Below, piece after piece: positions 13,772 through 24,900 of a DNA stretch of 64,000 nucleotides (its first letter is position 1; every line of letters starts with the position of its first letter). The DNA is taken from contig JACAXG010000025.1 of assembly GCA_018881555.1 (NCBI GenBank), positions 7,199,899-7,263,898 of the forward strand, in the 5' to 3' direction. The position numbers and the translations under genes were made by a program. Below the pieces are notes generated by a model that saw only the letters and a program-made list of their open reading frames with translations, was not told the DNA's origin and ran no database searches. Origin of the DNA: Amblyornis subalaris (Eukaryota; Chordata; Aves; Passeriformes; Ptilonorhynchidae).

Positions 13772-16700
13772 ACTGAAAGACATCTATAGTTAAGACCAGC
13801 TCTGTATCTGGTGTACAGTGTCAAAAAGTTGGATTTATGGCCAGCTGTAGATCCTATCTGTTCACAGAGCCAGTCCCTGTCCTCATCCAGAAGCAGTAAT
13901 TTTATTGAAAGATAGTGTAGCTGCAGTGCTAAGTGATTGATTGTGAACATCCATGAAAGGTGCCATGCGCCCTCAGAGGCTGTTTTCGAGAAAGGCAGAT
14001 TCCCTATGACATTTGGGAACTGAGCAGAGATGACTTCGGATCAGAAATAAATGGAAGTTTAACTATTTTATTGGTGGCCAAAGGACTGCTGTTGTGAAGT
14101 GAAACATTAACAGCAGGGTGAGAGTGAGCTGGGATTGCTCAACGAGGTTCATCTTCAGGCACCACAGAGCTGGGGTTGTCCAAGGCTCGGGAAGCGGCTG
14201 GAATGGCAGAGGGGGACGGCACAGCGCAGGCTGCAAAGGAAGCCCAAGCTGGTGAGGAATGTTTTAAAGATTTCTTCATGTTAATTGTAAGAGAAACTGA
14301 AGGCAAAAAGGCAAGAGGAAGGATGAGAAGTCTCTCTGATTTTTACAGGTTGACTTGTGACCAGATGACAGGTTCTTAAAGACAGATTAGGTACTTGATA
14401 TTGTTAGTGGTATTAATCTAGATAACTTTACAATTTTGAGTCTATAATGGCTGGTGAATAGAGGAGAGCTGCGGGTTTGAAGGCTTCTGGCATATTTTCC
14501 TGGTTGTTCAAATGATTTGATACATCATTTTCTTAAATTACTTTGAAGTTTGGGAGAAGTCTGCAGGCAATGGAAACCAGTCTTGATCTGCCTAAATCAG
14601 TTAAGCCCTGCTCTTGCTTGTGATCAAAGAATTGGAGAAAATAAGCCAGAAGAGACCTCCAGAGGTTATCATGTCCTTCCAGCGTCTGGTCATTAAGCCC
14701 AAAGTGTTGCTGGCACACATTCATCTAGCTTCTTAAAACCTTATCTGGGATATAGAGAAAGAGAAGAGAAATACATATATGGTAAAAGGGCTATAAAAGT
14801 ATGGCCAGTGTATATGAATTAAAAATTAGACTCATTATTAAAAGATGAGTGTGGCTGAGCTTGAAATTAGGAAGGGATTGTACCACAAGATGAATGCAGG
14901 TAAAAATGAAGAGATTAGTTGAGTATAAACAGATTAAGGTGCACAGTACTGAAGTGATGAGAATGTGAGGATTGTAAAAGCAACAGGAAAATGCAGATTC
15001 TTCCTCTGAGGATTTGGGAACCAGAAAAAATTAAATTGTGAACTGAAAATCATAGGAAAATGTATTCATGGGAACTTCTGGCTATGCAAGGCATCTGGTA
15101 GCTGAATATTACATTTAAGCACGAATCACCCTACAGACTCCCCACTTACGTAGAGGATAACTCAGAAAAGAGGAAATTTTACAGAAAACAGACCTTGCTT
15201 TCATGCTTACCAGGTGAAGTTGTTTGGCACAAGATTTTCGCAGAAATCCAGGAGGATGCCTCATCCATCTGCCTGCTCTGGGACAGGACTTGATATTTAT
15301 CCAGTCCCTAATACATTCTTATATAACAGACATCATGGGTTGCCTGAACCCTGCAGGCTGAGCCACGCCATCTCTGCTCCAGTGCTCATCTGTCCTTGCT
15401 GAAAGGGAAATTGGAAAAAAGGAGCCCCAAATCTTCTGTACTGAAAAAAAAAGTCAGTTATTTCTCTCATCCTATCCTCAGTGGAAATGGACAATAGTTC
15501 ATTTCTGTGTCAATGGATAGGAGTAGCGTTTGGTAGTCTTCTACCTTCAATTTCATCCTTTTCATTCCAGGGCCATACAACGGTTTCTCCCATTTTGCAA
15601 CACCATTCTGAATTCATACCCTGCTCTCCCCCAGGCTTCTTCATCCTGGTTTTGGGCACAAACGAGAGTACCATGCTGGCTTTGCTGATGTTTTCTTTGC
15701 TCATGGAAAATCTGAGGACCTGCATGTTTCATGCTTTCCTAATCTGATGGAAAATCTTTGATAGATAGTCTGAGAGGTATTTCCCAGTTGCCTGCTATAC
15801 ATTCCATCTGGACCCTATTTCCGTGTGAGGCTGGAGACACTAGAGTTAGGATATATCACATACAGGGCTGTTGTAGCTGTTACGCCACTTACCCTGTCAC
15901 CAAAGAATAAGACAGTCTGGTTTGAGAGCATTTTTTCCAATCTGAAATGGCTGTTTTGTAATCCTTATTCTCCTTTTTGTGCTTAAGAGGGATTATCTGA
16001 TCGAGTATCACTCTGGCTATGGAGGAACACACCTGGGTTGTCATAACCTGTTTTTTTAGAGGCAGTGGTGATGCTTGTTCTGCTTTTGCCCTTCACAAGG
16101 GAAGTGGCTCAATATGATATTCAACACTTGAAGGTGAATTTCATCAGGCTCTGATAATCTGAGCACATTTGAGATATCCAAATATTATACAAGCAGTTTT
16201 TGTCTCATTTCACAGATATTCTTGCTGGTTCATTTCAAAGGTGTTGCATACCTTGTTGCAATTTATTTTTTTAGTGAAAACAACAAAAAGGACACAGGTT
16301 TTCTGGCTTCTCTGGATGAGCTTTTGTTTGCTTGTTTTCTGGTTTAAATAACAGCCTTTCATTTTCCTTCCTCTTTCTCCAATATTGACAGCATTTCTAA
16401 CACCTTTTCTTATCGCCTTTTGTGTCTCCTTGCTAGCTGTAGTTCATTTTGTGCCTTAGCTTTGCAGGCACACCTCTACGGCTCCGTGTTTGATCCGTTT
16501 GTCTATACTTGTCTTCAGAAATGCCACCTTATTTCCATTTGTGGTACAATTCCTTCCTGATTTTGAGCCCAGCCGCACAGGTCTCCTTCTATCACGTGTT
16601 ATTCTGAATTTGTATCTGAGGAGCTTGCAAATTAATTCTCCTAAACTTGTTTTTTTCTGTTTTCTACAAATTACTGTTTATTGCCAGACATTTGAATTCC

Positions 16701-17659
16701 TTCTCTCCCTTTCTGTCTGAGAAGACCTTCTGGCAGCTAATGGCCTGAACAGCTCTGCAGTGTATTAGACAAGTAGTATGTTAATCCTACTGACTGATAG
16801 GGTTTTTCGTGCTAGTATTAAAAAAAATAATCATTTAGCTTATGTGACGCATGGGGCTGTATACACACAGAGGAAATATAGCTGCAGGAGGCTGAAAAAA
16901 TTAAGGCATCACACTGCAGTGGTGTGGGAGCGCTGTGCAAGGGATGGTAAACCTTTTCTGTCTTCCTTTTGTATTATTCCTTTAATAACTCTGCTGCTGT
17001 GTTTGCTCTGCTCGCCTGTGTATGGCAGAATACAGCAGAATACTCCACTGGGAGTTGTGTAGAAATACTTGGGGAATGAGGTGCCAGCAGAGGGCTCAGA
17101 AATATTTCTGCCACCTCTAGCACGGGGTCAAATTTGCTGGACATGAGTATGTGCTACCCTGGCATGCAGGAGACAGNACCAAGTGCACAAGTCTGGTTCT
17201 GCCCCCAACACTGGGTCTGCTTTTGAGTCACTCTCACCCATGAAATGGGCTTGCCAAACCTGAGCTCCCTGGAGGCTGAACCCAGGTGAAAAGCAAGGCT
17301 CTGTGTGTGTGCACGTCACTGGGAGGGCTGAAGGTGAGGAGCTGGTTTGTGGGAGTATAGGGGAGGTACCAAACTGTTGTTTTGCCACTGTTGTAGAAGG
17401 AAAAAGGAATAAGAAAGGGGTAGAACTTTCTGGCACTGTCTGAAGTTTGGGCTTCAAGTCAGCTGCCCAGTTGACCCCATGTTTAGCTGCCCAGTTAGCA
17501 GGAGTGGAACAGGATCCCTGGGGATTTTCAAAGGAAGCAATGCCAGAGCACATGAGGGAATGTGGAAAGTAATTATGCTTCCTCTGTGCACTTTGTCATA
17601 TCTGATTCCCTGGTCTGAGTGTTCTCTATGTCTCGTTAGCAATAACTGAAGCCAAATTA
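13772..17659. other. Upstream flank between CR1 tail and tandem duplications, no gene recognised
   Basis: Mostly single-copy AT-rich sequence. An ATG at 14203 starts a short alanine-rich frame (MAEGDGTAQAAKEAQAG) that runs into a donor-like g|gtgagg at 14251. It would join exon 2 of SLC15A2 in the wrong phase, so it is not annotated as an exon. The rest shows nothing recognisable. Confidence 0.5.
14645..14730 (-). mobile_element. Possible old CR1-like fragment
   Basis: The string agaagagacctccagaggtt followed by atcatgtccttccagcg resembles the reverse complement of an old CR1 3' end (gacctctggaggtcatctagtcc type). It is strongly diverged and the edges are guessed. Confidence 0.4.
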
Positions 17660-17701
17660 GGGATCTGTGGTGTGGCCAAAGGGATCTGTGGTGTGGCCAA
17701 A
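17660..17701. repeat. Perfect 21-bp tandem duplication
   Basis: Two identical 21-base copies stand side by side (17660-17680 and 17681-17701), beginning gggatctgtgg and ending ggccaaa. About 1.2 kb upstream of the SLC15A2 start. Confidence 0.95.
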
Positions 17702-17742
17702 GGCCGCCTTCCTGGTTTGTCAGCTGCAAACCTGGTTCTTGT

Positions 17743-17782
17743 AATACCCAAGCACTATCAGCAATACCCAAGCACTGTCAGC
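17743..17782. repeat. 20-bp tandem duplication, one mismatch
   Basis: Two copies of a 20-base unit (17743-17762 and 17763-17782), aatacccaagcact followed by atcagc in the first copy and gtcagc in the second. It lies only 41 bases beyond the 21-bp tandem pair but has a different unit. Confidence 0.95.
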
Positions 17783-18885
17783 AACTCAGTGCTGGAGCTA
17801 AGGATGAGTTTATGCAGACTCCTTGTACCAGCTGTGGATTCTGGGTGTAGTCTATGCTTTGCTGATAAGAGAAGGGAGAAATATTTGGGAAAATTCTTTG
17901 AACATTTGCTTTTTAAAGAAGCCAAGTGTAAGAGGAAGAAAAGGCATCTGCACTGCACCGAGGATACAGCAGAGCTACAAGCACTGAGGATAGTTTATGG
18001 GAAGGNTGTGAATTTTGCTCTGTAATTGCAACTGACACTGGGAGAATACTGATGAAGAGCTCCACTATTCCAGTGGGAAGGGCATGGAAAGAGGGACCTG
18101 CAGAGACCTGAGCCCATGTAGCTGCAGGGGGAATCCCGGGACTCCCAGCACAGATAGGCTGCATTTGCCACATATGGAACCCCAAGGTGGTCTTCTGGAT
18201 AATAGAAATTAGAGACAGGGGTTGGGGTTGCTCCTGGGTGCTGGCTGTGCCCCCTTGATTTAACTGTCCTGTGGGAAAAGGCAAGGTCATTCTAGGGAAT
18301 TGGTGTGGGAATGAACCCTGGGTCACTTCACTCCTGCNGTAGCAAAGAAATGATTTAACACAGTGCAGGCATCTGTGACATCCAGTGTCCAAGGGTTTGG
18401 TGTGATGGACATGGTAGTAGTTATGCCTTAGAATGTGTGGCTTTTCAGTGGAATGAGATCCCTGCAGAGTAAAGCTGTTATTATCGCATCGGGAGGGAGA
18501 TGCACACNCTGCTCCTAAATCCGCAGGCTGTAGGTGTATCTGGGACCTGGGATTTTTATTCAGCTCACATCTGTGCAGCATCCAGCACTGTGCTGGGCTG
18601 GTGCACGTACAATAGCTGGGGGCATGCCAAATAACAGGGAGGTCTGTGCCATGAAGTGCTGACAGCCCCAACCTGTGAATGATTTAGGCTGTGTTCCCTG
18701 ACTCTTCTTGAACTCTGGAGCTGTCTTTCCTGGTAGCATCTCCCTCCCCTTTCTGCCCTGGCTGCACAAATGTGCTCAATTAGGGTTAACTCAAACTGAA
18801 TCAAACTTCGTGCCTGAGGTTGGAAATCTTCCCAGTCAACTCACCACAGCCACATAGCATGGTGGGAGACAAGGCGAGAGGGGAG
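17783..18885 (+). promoter_or_regulatory. Proximal 5' flank and probable 5' UTR of SLC15A2
   Basis: The promoter and 5' UTR should lie here by position, but no convincing TATA box or CpG island is visible and the transcription start cannot be fixed. An in-frame TAA at 18787 limits any N-terminal extension. A second in-frame ATG at 18859 has A at -3 and G at +4, a stronger context than the homologous ATG at 18886 (G at -3, A at +4). A ggttaac motif at 18784-18790 resembles an HNF1 half-site, weak evidence on its own. A 252-codon minus-strand frame across 17913-18671 bridges several N bases and resembles no family I know. Confidence 0.4.
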
Positions 18886-18990
18886 ATGAACGCTTTTCAG
18901 AGAAACGAATCCAAGGAAACTTTGTTCACTTTTATTTCTGCAGGAGATGATCCCCCCAAAGGAGATTTCTCTCTTCAGAAAAAATCCCCG
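18886..18990 (+). CDS. SLC15A2: SLC15A2 exon 1 (residues 1-35)
   Basis: First coding exon, 105 nt, encoding the cytoplasmic N-terminus from [14 protein letters not shown] to KKSP. It has exactly the length of the human exon 1 segment. Donor CCG|gtaagt, phase 0. Intron 1 (3306 nt) holds AT-rich single-copy sequence, a G-rich stretch near 20970-21000 and a run of 13 T at 21629; no other exon is seen in it. Confidence 0.95.
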
Positions 18991-21900
18991 GTAAGTGTTA
19001 CTGCTGGTTTCCTTTGCTTTGCTTTCTGCTCAGCTTGCTCTAAACATTGCAAGATCTCTCTGTTCTTTCCTCTGTTGTGCTCTGGCTAGAGACAAACACT
19101 CTTTCTTGCAGAGGGTTGAAATAAGCCTGAACAACTCAAGGCAAAAATCTCTCCACTAACCTGATTAAGTTAAGAAAGTGCAGCTTAAAGGGAAAACACG
19201 AACTGTCTGAATGTTTGGGGAAAAGGGTAAGGATTTTGATTGCTGCCTTTTTCCTGAACACTGCTTTCCTTGTGGGAAACAACTTACTTCTCTGAAGTGG
19301 AGGGGGGTGTTGTGCATGGAAGGGAGGGAGTTAAACTCTGTTTAGTTTGATGAAACCCACCAGAGAAGGCTCCCCAGATGCTGCAAAGCAGAAGGAAGGA
19401 CAGGGATTGAGGACAGGCCGCTGGTGAGTGTTACAGAGCCCAACTGTAGTGCCAGAGCCTTGGGTTTACATCTTTGGCTCTGATTTAAGGCCTGATTCAG
19501 GTGACTATGTTGCTGCCTCGCAGCTTTGATGTTTGTGGAGGTTTTCAGGCTAATTCTTGTTGAGTGCTTGACCCCTAAAATCTGTACACTGTATTCAGGG
19601 AGAATTTGGCTTCTATTGCAGCTGCTTTGACTTGCAGGATAATATGTAATATTTGGTCTTAAAACTCACAGTCATGTCATTAGCAAACCAACAATTTAAC
19701 TCAATTTTAAGTACTGTGCAGACATTAACTGTTGGATATCCAGAGCTCCTGGGAAATATTAATCTTTATCACATTTTGCAGTTAGTCAGCAAGAAGGAGA
19801 GCTGAAAACAAACGTCTCCTGTAGCAGGCACTTTAAACGAACTTTCTTTTTTCCAAAGACACAGTCTATCAACTTCCACAGTATCTTTAAGAGATCCATA
19901 ATCCCACAGATCCCAGGCTTGCTGTGGTAGCTAAGCACTGCAGACTATCTGTGTGTTCATGAATCCAGGCTTAACCTCTTTGCTTTTGCTGGGGCTCTCT
20001 TCTGAGCACGGTCCTCCTCCGCGAAAGCGAGCAAACTGCATCTGGCTGTCTGCATGGATGAAAGCTTCCCACTTTTGGATGTCCAGGCAGGCCACAGGCA
20101 GGTCAGTGATACAGAGGAGAGAATACATGAGGGTTTCTGCATGTGCTGATACCATCTGATGACATACAAGCCAGATGGAAGTACCCCTGCCTGTAAGTCC
20201 TTGCTCTGTGTTTGTAAGCACTTACTCAGGGTCCTGGCTCAGGCGCTTTGGAAGGTTTAGCTGGGAAGTCACTGCCCCCTGCTCTCCTTTCCCTCCTTCC
20301 CCTCCTCATCTGTAGGAGGTGCCCATCCCAGAGCAGGAGTGGCTGAAGTGAGTCACTGCACCTTAAACNGGTGCAGGTAAATCCAGTGGGACTTGTGCTT
20401 TGGGTGTGAAGAGGTGAGTTCAGGCAGAAGGGCTCCTGACACCTGCCCGCCTGGGTTTGAACAGTCATGCTCTGCATCTCCATCAAATGTTATTAAATGC
20501 CATGAGTACTTACAGTGAAGTCTGTGAAAGAGGAAGAAAAAAAAAATCCCTGTTGTACAATTTTACTTCAAATTTCAGAAAATGCCTCCCAGCACCCACA
20601 GGAAACATAATTTGCCTCTTACAGATTTCTTCTTTTATTATGAAAAACTTCTTGGAGAAAGGTATTCTGTGTCTGCATACATTTGTGTGTTTGTGCTTTA
20701 CAGCTTATATATGCCACCATTTTTAGGCTAGTCTAAAAGCAGGAGGCCCCAGTGCAGTTTCCAAGGGAGCTCACTCTTTCTTACAAGCTGTATTGCTGAG
20801 CACGACGGTTTCAGAATAAATAATAAATGAAATGGATAATTATGTATTTACTCTAGTAAAGCAAAAAGGTCAAGGGTTTCTTATAAAAAGGCAGCCCATA
20901 GATAGTGAGATAAATATATGTATATAAAATGGACAAAAATATTTGTCTTTAGAGGGTTAAGTAGTGCAAAGGAGGGGGGAGGTGGGAGTTGTGGGGTTTT
21001 TTATTTTTCGCAATCAGTCTGTTTCGTTGCTCTTTCATAACGTTGAGCAGGACAGCATTGTTAAGCTAGACTCTTCTAAACTTGATGCCATTGCTTTAGG
21101 AATCCAAATAAGCTTGGGTTTCTTGGTGATGAAATAAACCTGGATAAACACATCTATTTTGGTACTGTATTTGCATTTGGGACTCTGGGAAGAAATACAG
21201 GAATTCATTATTTCCAACATGAGGCACAGAAATGCATGTGAAGAGTTCATCTCACTCCCCTGGCCCATACAATGGCTGTTTAAAACCATAAATATAGTTG
21301 CAGCTGTTAATATGACATTCCCCCCAAATACCTCACCAAATCCATGGCCAGCCCCTCTCTCCCACTAATTGGCAGCNGCTGGGCAGTGCTGTGAAAACCT
21401 GCTTTCCTGTTGCGAGGCAGTGGAGCTACTAAGCAGCTGGAAGCTGAAAGCTGCTTAGCTCGAACCACTGTGAGGTAGCAAGAGGGACAGAGGCCCACAC
21501 AAGGTTGTGCCAAGACTCATCTGTTTGATGCTTTGTGTTTCACTTGGGAAGTGCTGATGTTAGCTGGAGTACAGTCAGGCTCAGCAAAAGAGTGGCCACA
21601 CTCAGACAGGTTTGACAGTCCCATTGCCTTTTTTTTTTTTTAGTTCTGATTAATAAATTGAATTATCCATAGCTATGCCAGCAATCTTGGAATATGAAGC
21701 GGATGCCGTGCCTGAGGGAGTGCCGGACACAGGGCTGATGCTCTGCTTCAGTGAGTGGTGGCACAGTTCGGCACAAGGGAGGTGCAGGTATTGAGGGAGG
21801 GAGCAACTTCACCCACAGAAGCAGACAGCAGATCCCTGAGGTCTCCCAGCTTCTGAGGCAAGGTCTGGTACTAGAAGAGGGAGCACTTTTGGGGCAGGGT

Positions 21901-24900
21901 GGTAGCTTTATACGAAGCGTAGAAGAAAAGGCATCCAAAGGTGGTTTTTCGGTCTCAGACATTTTTAGCATTGCAATGGAGAGCTGGTAGCACCCTTCCA
22001 GTGGAATTCCTGGAGGTATAAGCATGGTGGGCTGCTGACAGCCCATGAATCCTCATGGCAGTCCTTACTGGGCCCATGTCAGCCAGGCTGATTCACTGGG
22101 GAGCCTTAATCAAAGCAAGATTAAGTGTTAGCAAAGTGTGAGGTCCATTCTCTCCTTTGAGTCCAGCTCACAAGCCAGCCAAACAGCAGTGGGCACTTGG
22201 TTTTTGGACTGGACTCCACCACCCAGACACTGGGGGGATATGTTGCTGGGGTGAAGGCTTTGACAGAGTTGATATGTTCTTGTTTGTCTCCCACAGAAAC
22301 TCTGTGGCTCCAACTACCCCCTGAGCATTGCCTTCATTGTGGTGAACGAGTTCTGCGAGCGCTTCTCCTACTATGGCATGCGAGGTATGTGGCCTGTGCC
22401 TGGGGAGTGACTTTCCCATCCTGGGGTCTTTATACACACTGGATTGGTGTTCCAGGGCTGTGCTGTATGTGATCTCAGCTGTCTTTCAAAGTTAATTGAT
22501 ATTTTGGAATTCAAGTATGAACAGCACATCCTAACATTGTTGCTATATCTGTGATGAGCAGAAGCTGGGACTAGAGGACTCCAAATTTACCTTGCAGTTT
22601 AAATTTTTATACAATTCTCTATATCAAACCTGGTTTTCTACTGTGTGATGTCTTTCATAGTTGTGTGCAGTCGGTGTGTTTGGGAATTTAATCTTACAGG
22701 CACCTAATCTGCAAATAGAAAATGTGCACAAACAGAACTACAGGTTACAGTAAGATAAGCTAGAAAATATATTTTTCAGCTAAACATAAATGTTTATGAG
22801 AAAAGAATGTCTGATACTCATATATCTCATTTGAGCTTTTCCTGTGTCAGAGATTATGAGGAACAGGCCTGAAAGCGCAAATCTTTCCACAGCAGTGCTC
22901 AGTTGCTAGACAAATCGGTGGTTTTCTTGCCACTGTGATCCTGCCTACCTGCAGAGATACACATTAATTATCTGATATGATTCGCTTGTTTCCTTTTAGC
23001 TGTCCTGACACTGTATTTCTTAAGCTTCTTCCACTGGGATGAGAATCTCTCCACCGCTGTGTACCATGCCTTTTCCGCGCTGTGTTATTTCACACCTGTC
23101 ATCGGAGCCATCATGGCAGACTCGTGGCTGGGGAAATACAAGTAAGTGAAGACATCTCTCTAGTTCAGTCAGCGTGCATCANCACCGTGCAGCCTGTGCA
23201 AGGGCAGTGCTGTGTGTGCTCCCAGTTTTGAACTAGCTCAGAGTGCAGCAAAGACGCACTTGTGAAGATCGGCTCCTCTCTGTTAACAGAGCTCATCTGT
23301 TTGCTCGTGCTGTTCTATGCTCCTCTTACACCCAAGGGCCAATAGGCAACAAAGTTGGGACAAATTAAATGTCACAAGCACACTCTTCCTCCACTGTCCT
23401 TCCCTACCTGACTTCAGGAAGCTGAGGTGTAGGGCAATTAACCCTCAGTTTGCCAAGGTCTGCTTCTGAGAAGGATTCAAAGATATTGAGGAACTGATGT
23501 CATCATGTAGATCTCACAGCTTCGGATGAAATATCACTAACTACAATGTACTTACTTACACTTTTCACAGCATAGAGGATGTGTCGGCACACCCATTTTT
23601 ATGCCTGAGAAACCTGCGTTCATTCAAATCATCTCCATCAGCACATAACCGACTAAACTCTTCCTGAGTGAGAGTCCTTAGTCAGTCTTCCCTTCTGCTG
23701 ATAAGTTGTGGAGCCAACATCTGCCCCAGAGTGGTGGTGAGCAGCTGGATATAGGATTTTCTTTGCTTGGCACTGTTTGTTCATTGTCTGAGGAGTCTTG
23801 GCTGTCAAGGTGATGAAGTGCAGCTGAACCCTTCTCTCTAGGACTAAGCACATCTGTTAGAAGAGTCTCAACAGGAAATAAGCAGCTGCCATACGCCTTT
23901 CCAGAAGTTCTTAAGGAGATATCAGTGTCCTTTTTTCTCTGTGCTCAATTTTAGTCATTTTCTTGTCCCTTTGAATGAAAAAAATAACAGTGGGGGTTTA
24001 TTAACTTCTTTATTTAAGGTCACATAGCAATGTTCATTGGTGTTTGAGGATGTCTATCTTGTAGCATGATGTTGTGAGAAGGTAAATCCTTATACAGACT
24101 CTGGTGCATTAGGCAAGAGACTTTCCCTGGAGTAAATTTAATGGGAGGTGGCTTTTGCTCTAATAGCTGGACCTTAGGATATCCAAGGACGGGATAACAG
24201 ATTAGAGAGCCTTTTAGGAATGATCTGATGTGGCTCTAAATTAAGTGTTGCAACCAGGATTTGAATGCATCAGAGACCACTTCCATGCTCAAAGCTCATA
24301 GGACTTCTTCTAGTGTCTCTGTCCTAACAAGTCCTTTAATTCCCTTGGTATGTGTAGTCTGCACACGAATACATAGATATCTCTTAATCCCAAAGGTGAT
24401 GAAGGAATAGAATACACTCAAGAGTCTAGTCATCTACTCAGATTTCTTCTTCTCCCTCACCAACACATGAGAGGCAGATAGTTGAGCTGATTCTTTCAGA
24501 GGTACTTGGGACCTAAAATAGACTTAGGGGAATGGACAATGGGGAAACCACACTCCTAATTCAGGTGTGTTGGTTAGGTGGGTTGAATGTGGGCAACAGT
24601 TTCTAGAAATCCCTTCCAGTCAAGGGATTCACTTATGCACATCCTACAAAATGCCAGAGGAAACTCAGTTGGACCTGTACAGTGCTCTTCTCTTTGCAGC
24701 CTTCCATGTGTGACAAGACTGGAACACTTCATTTATTCTGCTCAGTAATGTCTACAAATAAAGCAGGGGCTATCCCTCCTTAGTCTGAAGCCATTTGCAT
24801 ATCTGTTTCTTCTAGTGCACTCAGTGTTGACACAAAGGAATTACAGCTGCCTGCTGTACCAGTGGTAGAACAAACCAGTTCCTTGTGTGTCTGCCAAGTA

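Noticed and set aside
14203..14251. Alanine-rich short frame with a donor-like end, a possible alternative first exon
   Set aside because: It would end in phase 1, whereas exon 2 of SLC15A2 needs phase 0, and no homologous alternative first exon is known to me.
17913..18671. 252-codon open frame on the minus strand
   Set aside because: It bridges several N bases, shows no domain or membrane pattern, and lies in the flank just upstream of SLC15A2. Composition looks like translated non-coding DNA.
18820..19089. Longer frame through exon 1 beginning at 18820 and running past the donor
   Set aside because: The codon at 18820 is TTG, not ATG, and the part after 18990 is intron beyond a consensus gtaagt donor.
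20950..21000. G-rich stretch as a G-quadruplex
   Set aside because: Run spacing does not clearly give four separate G tracts of three or more.
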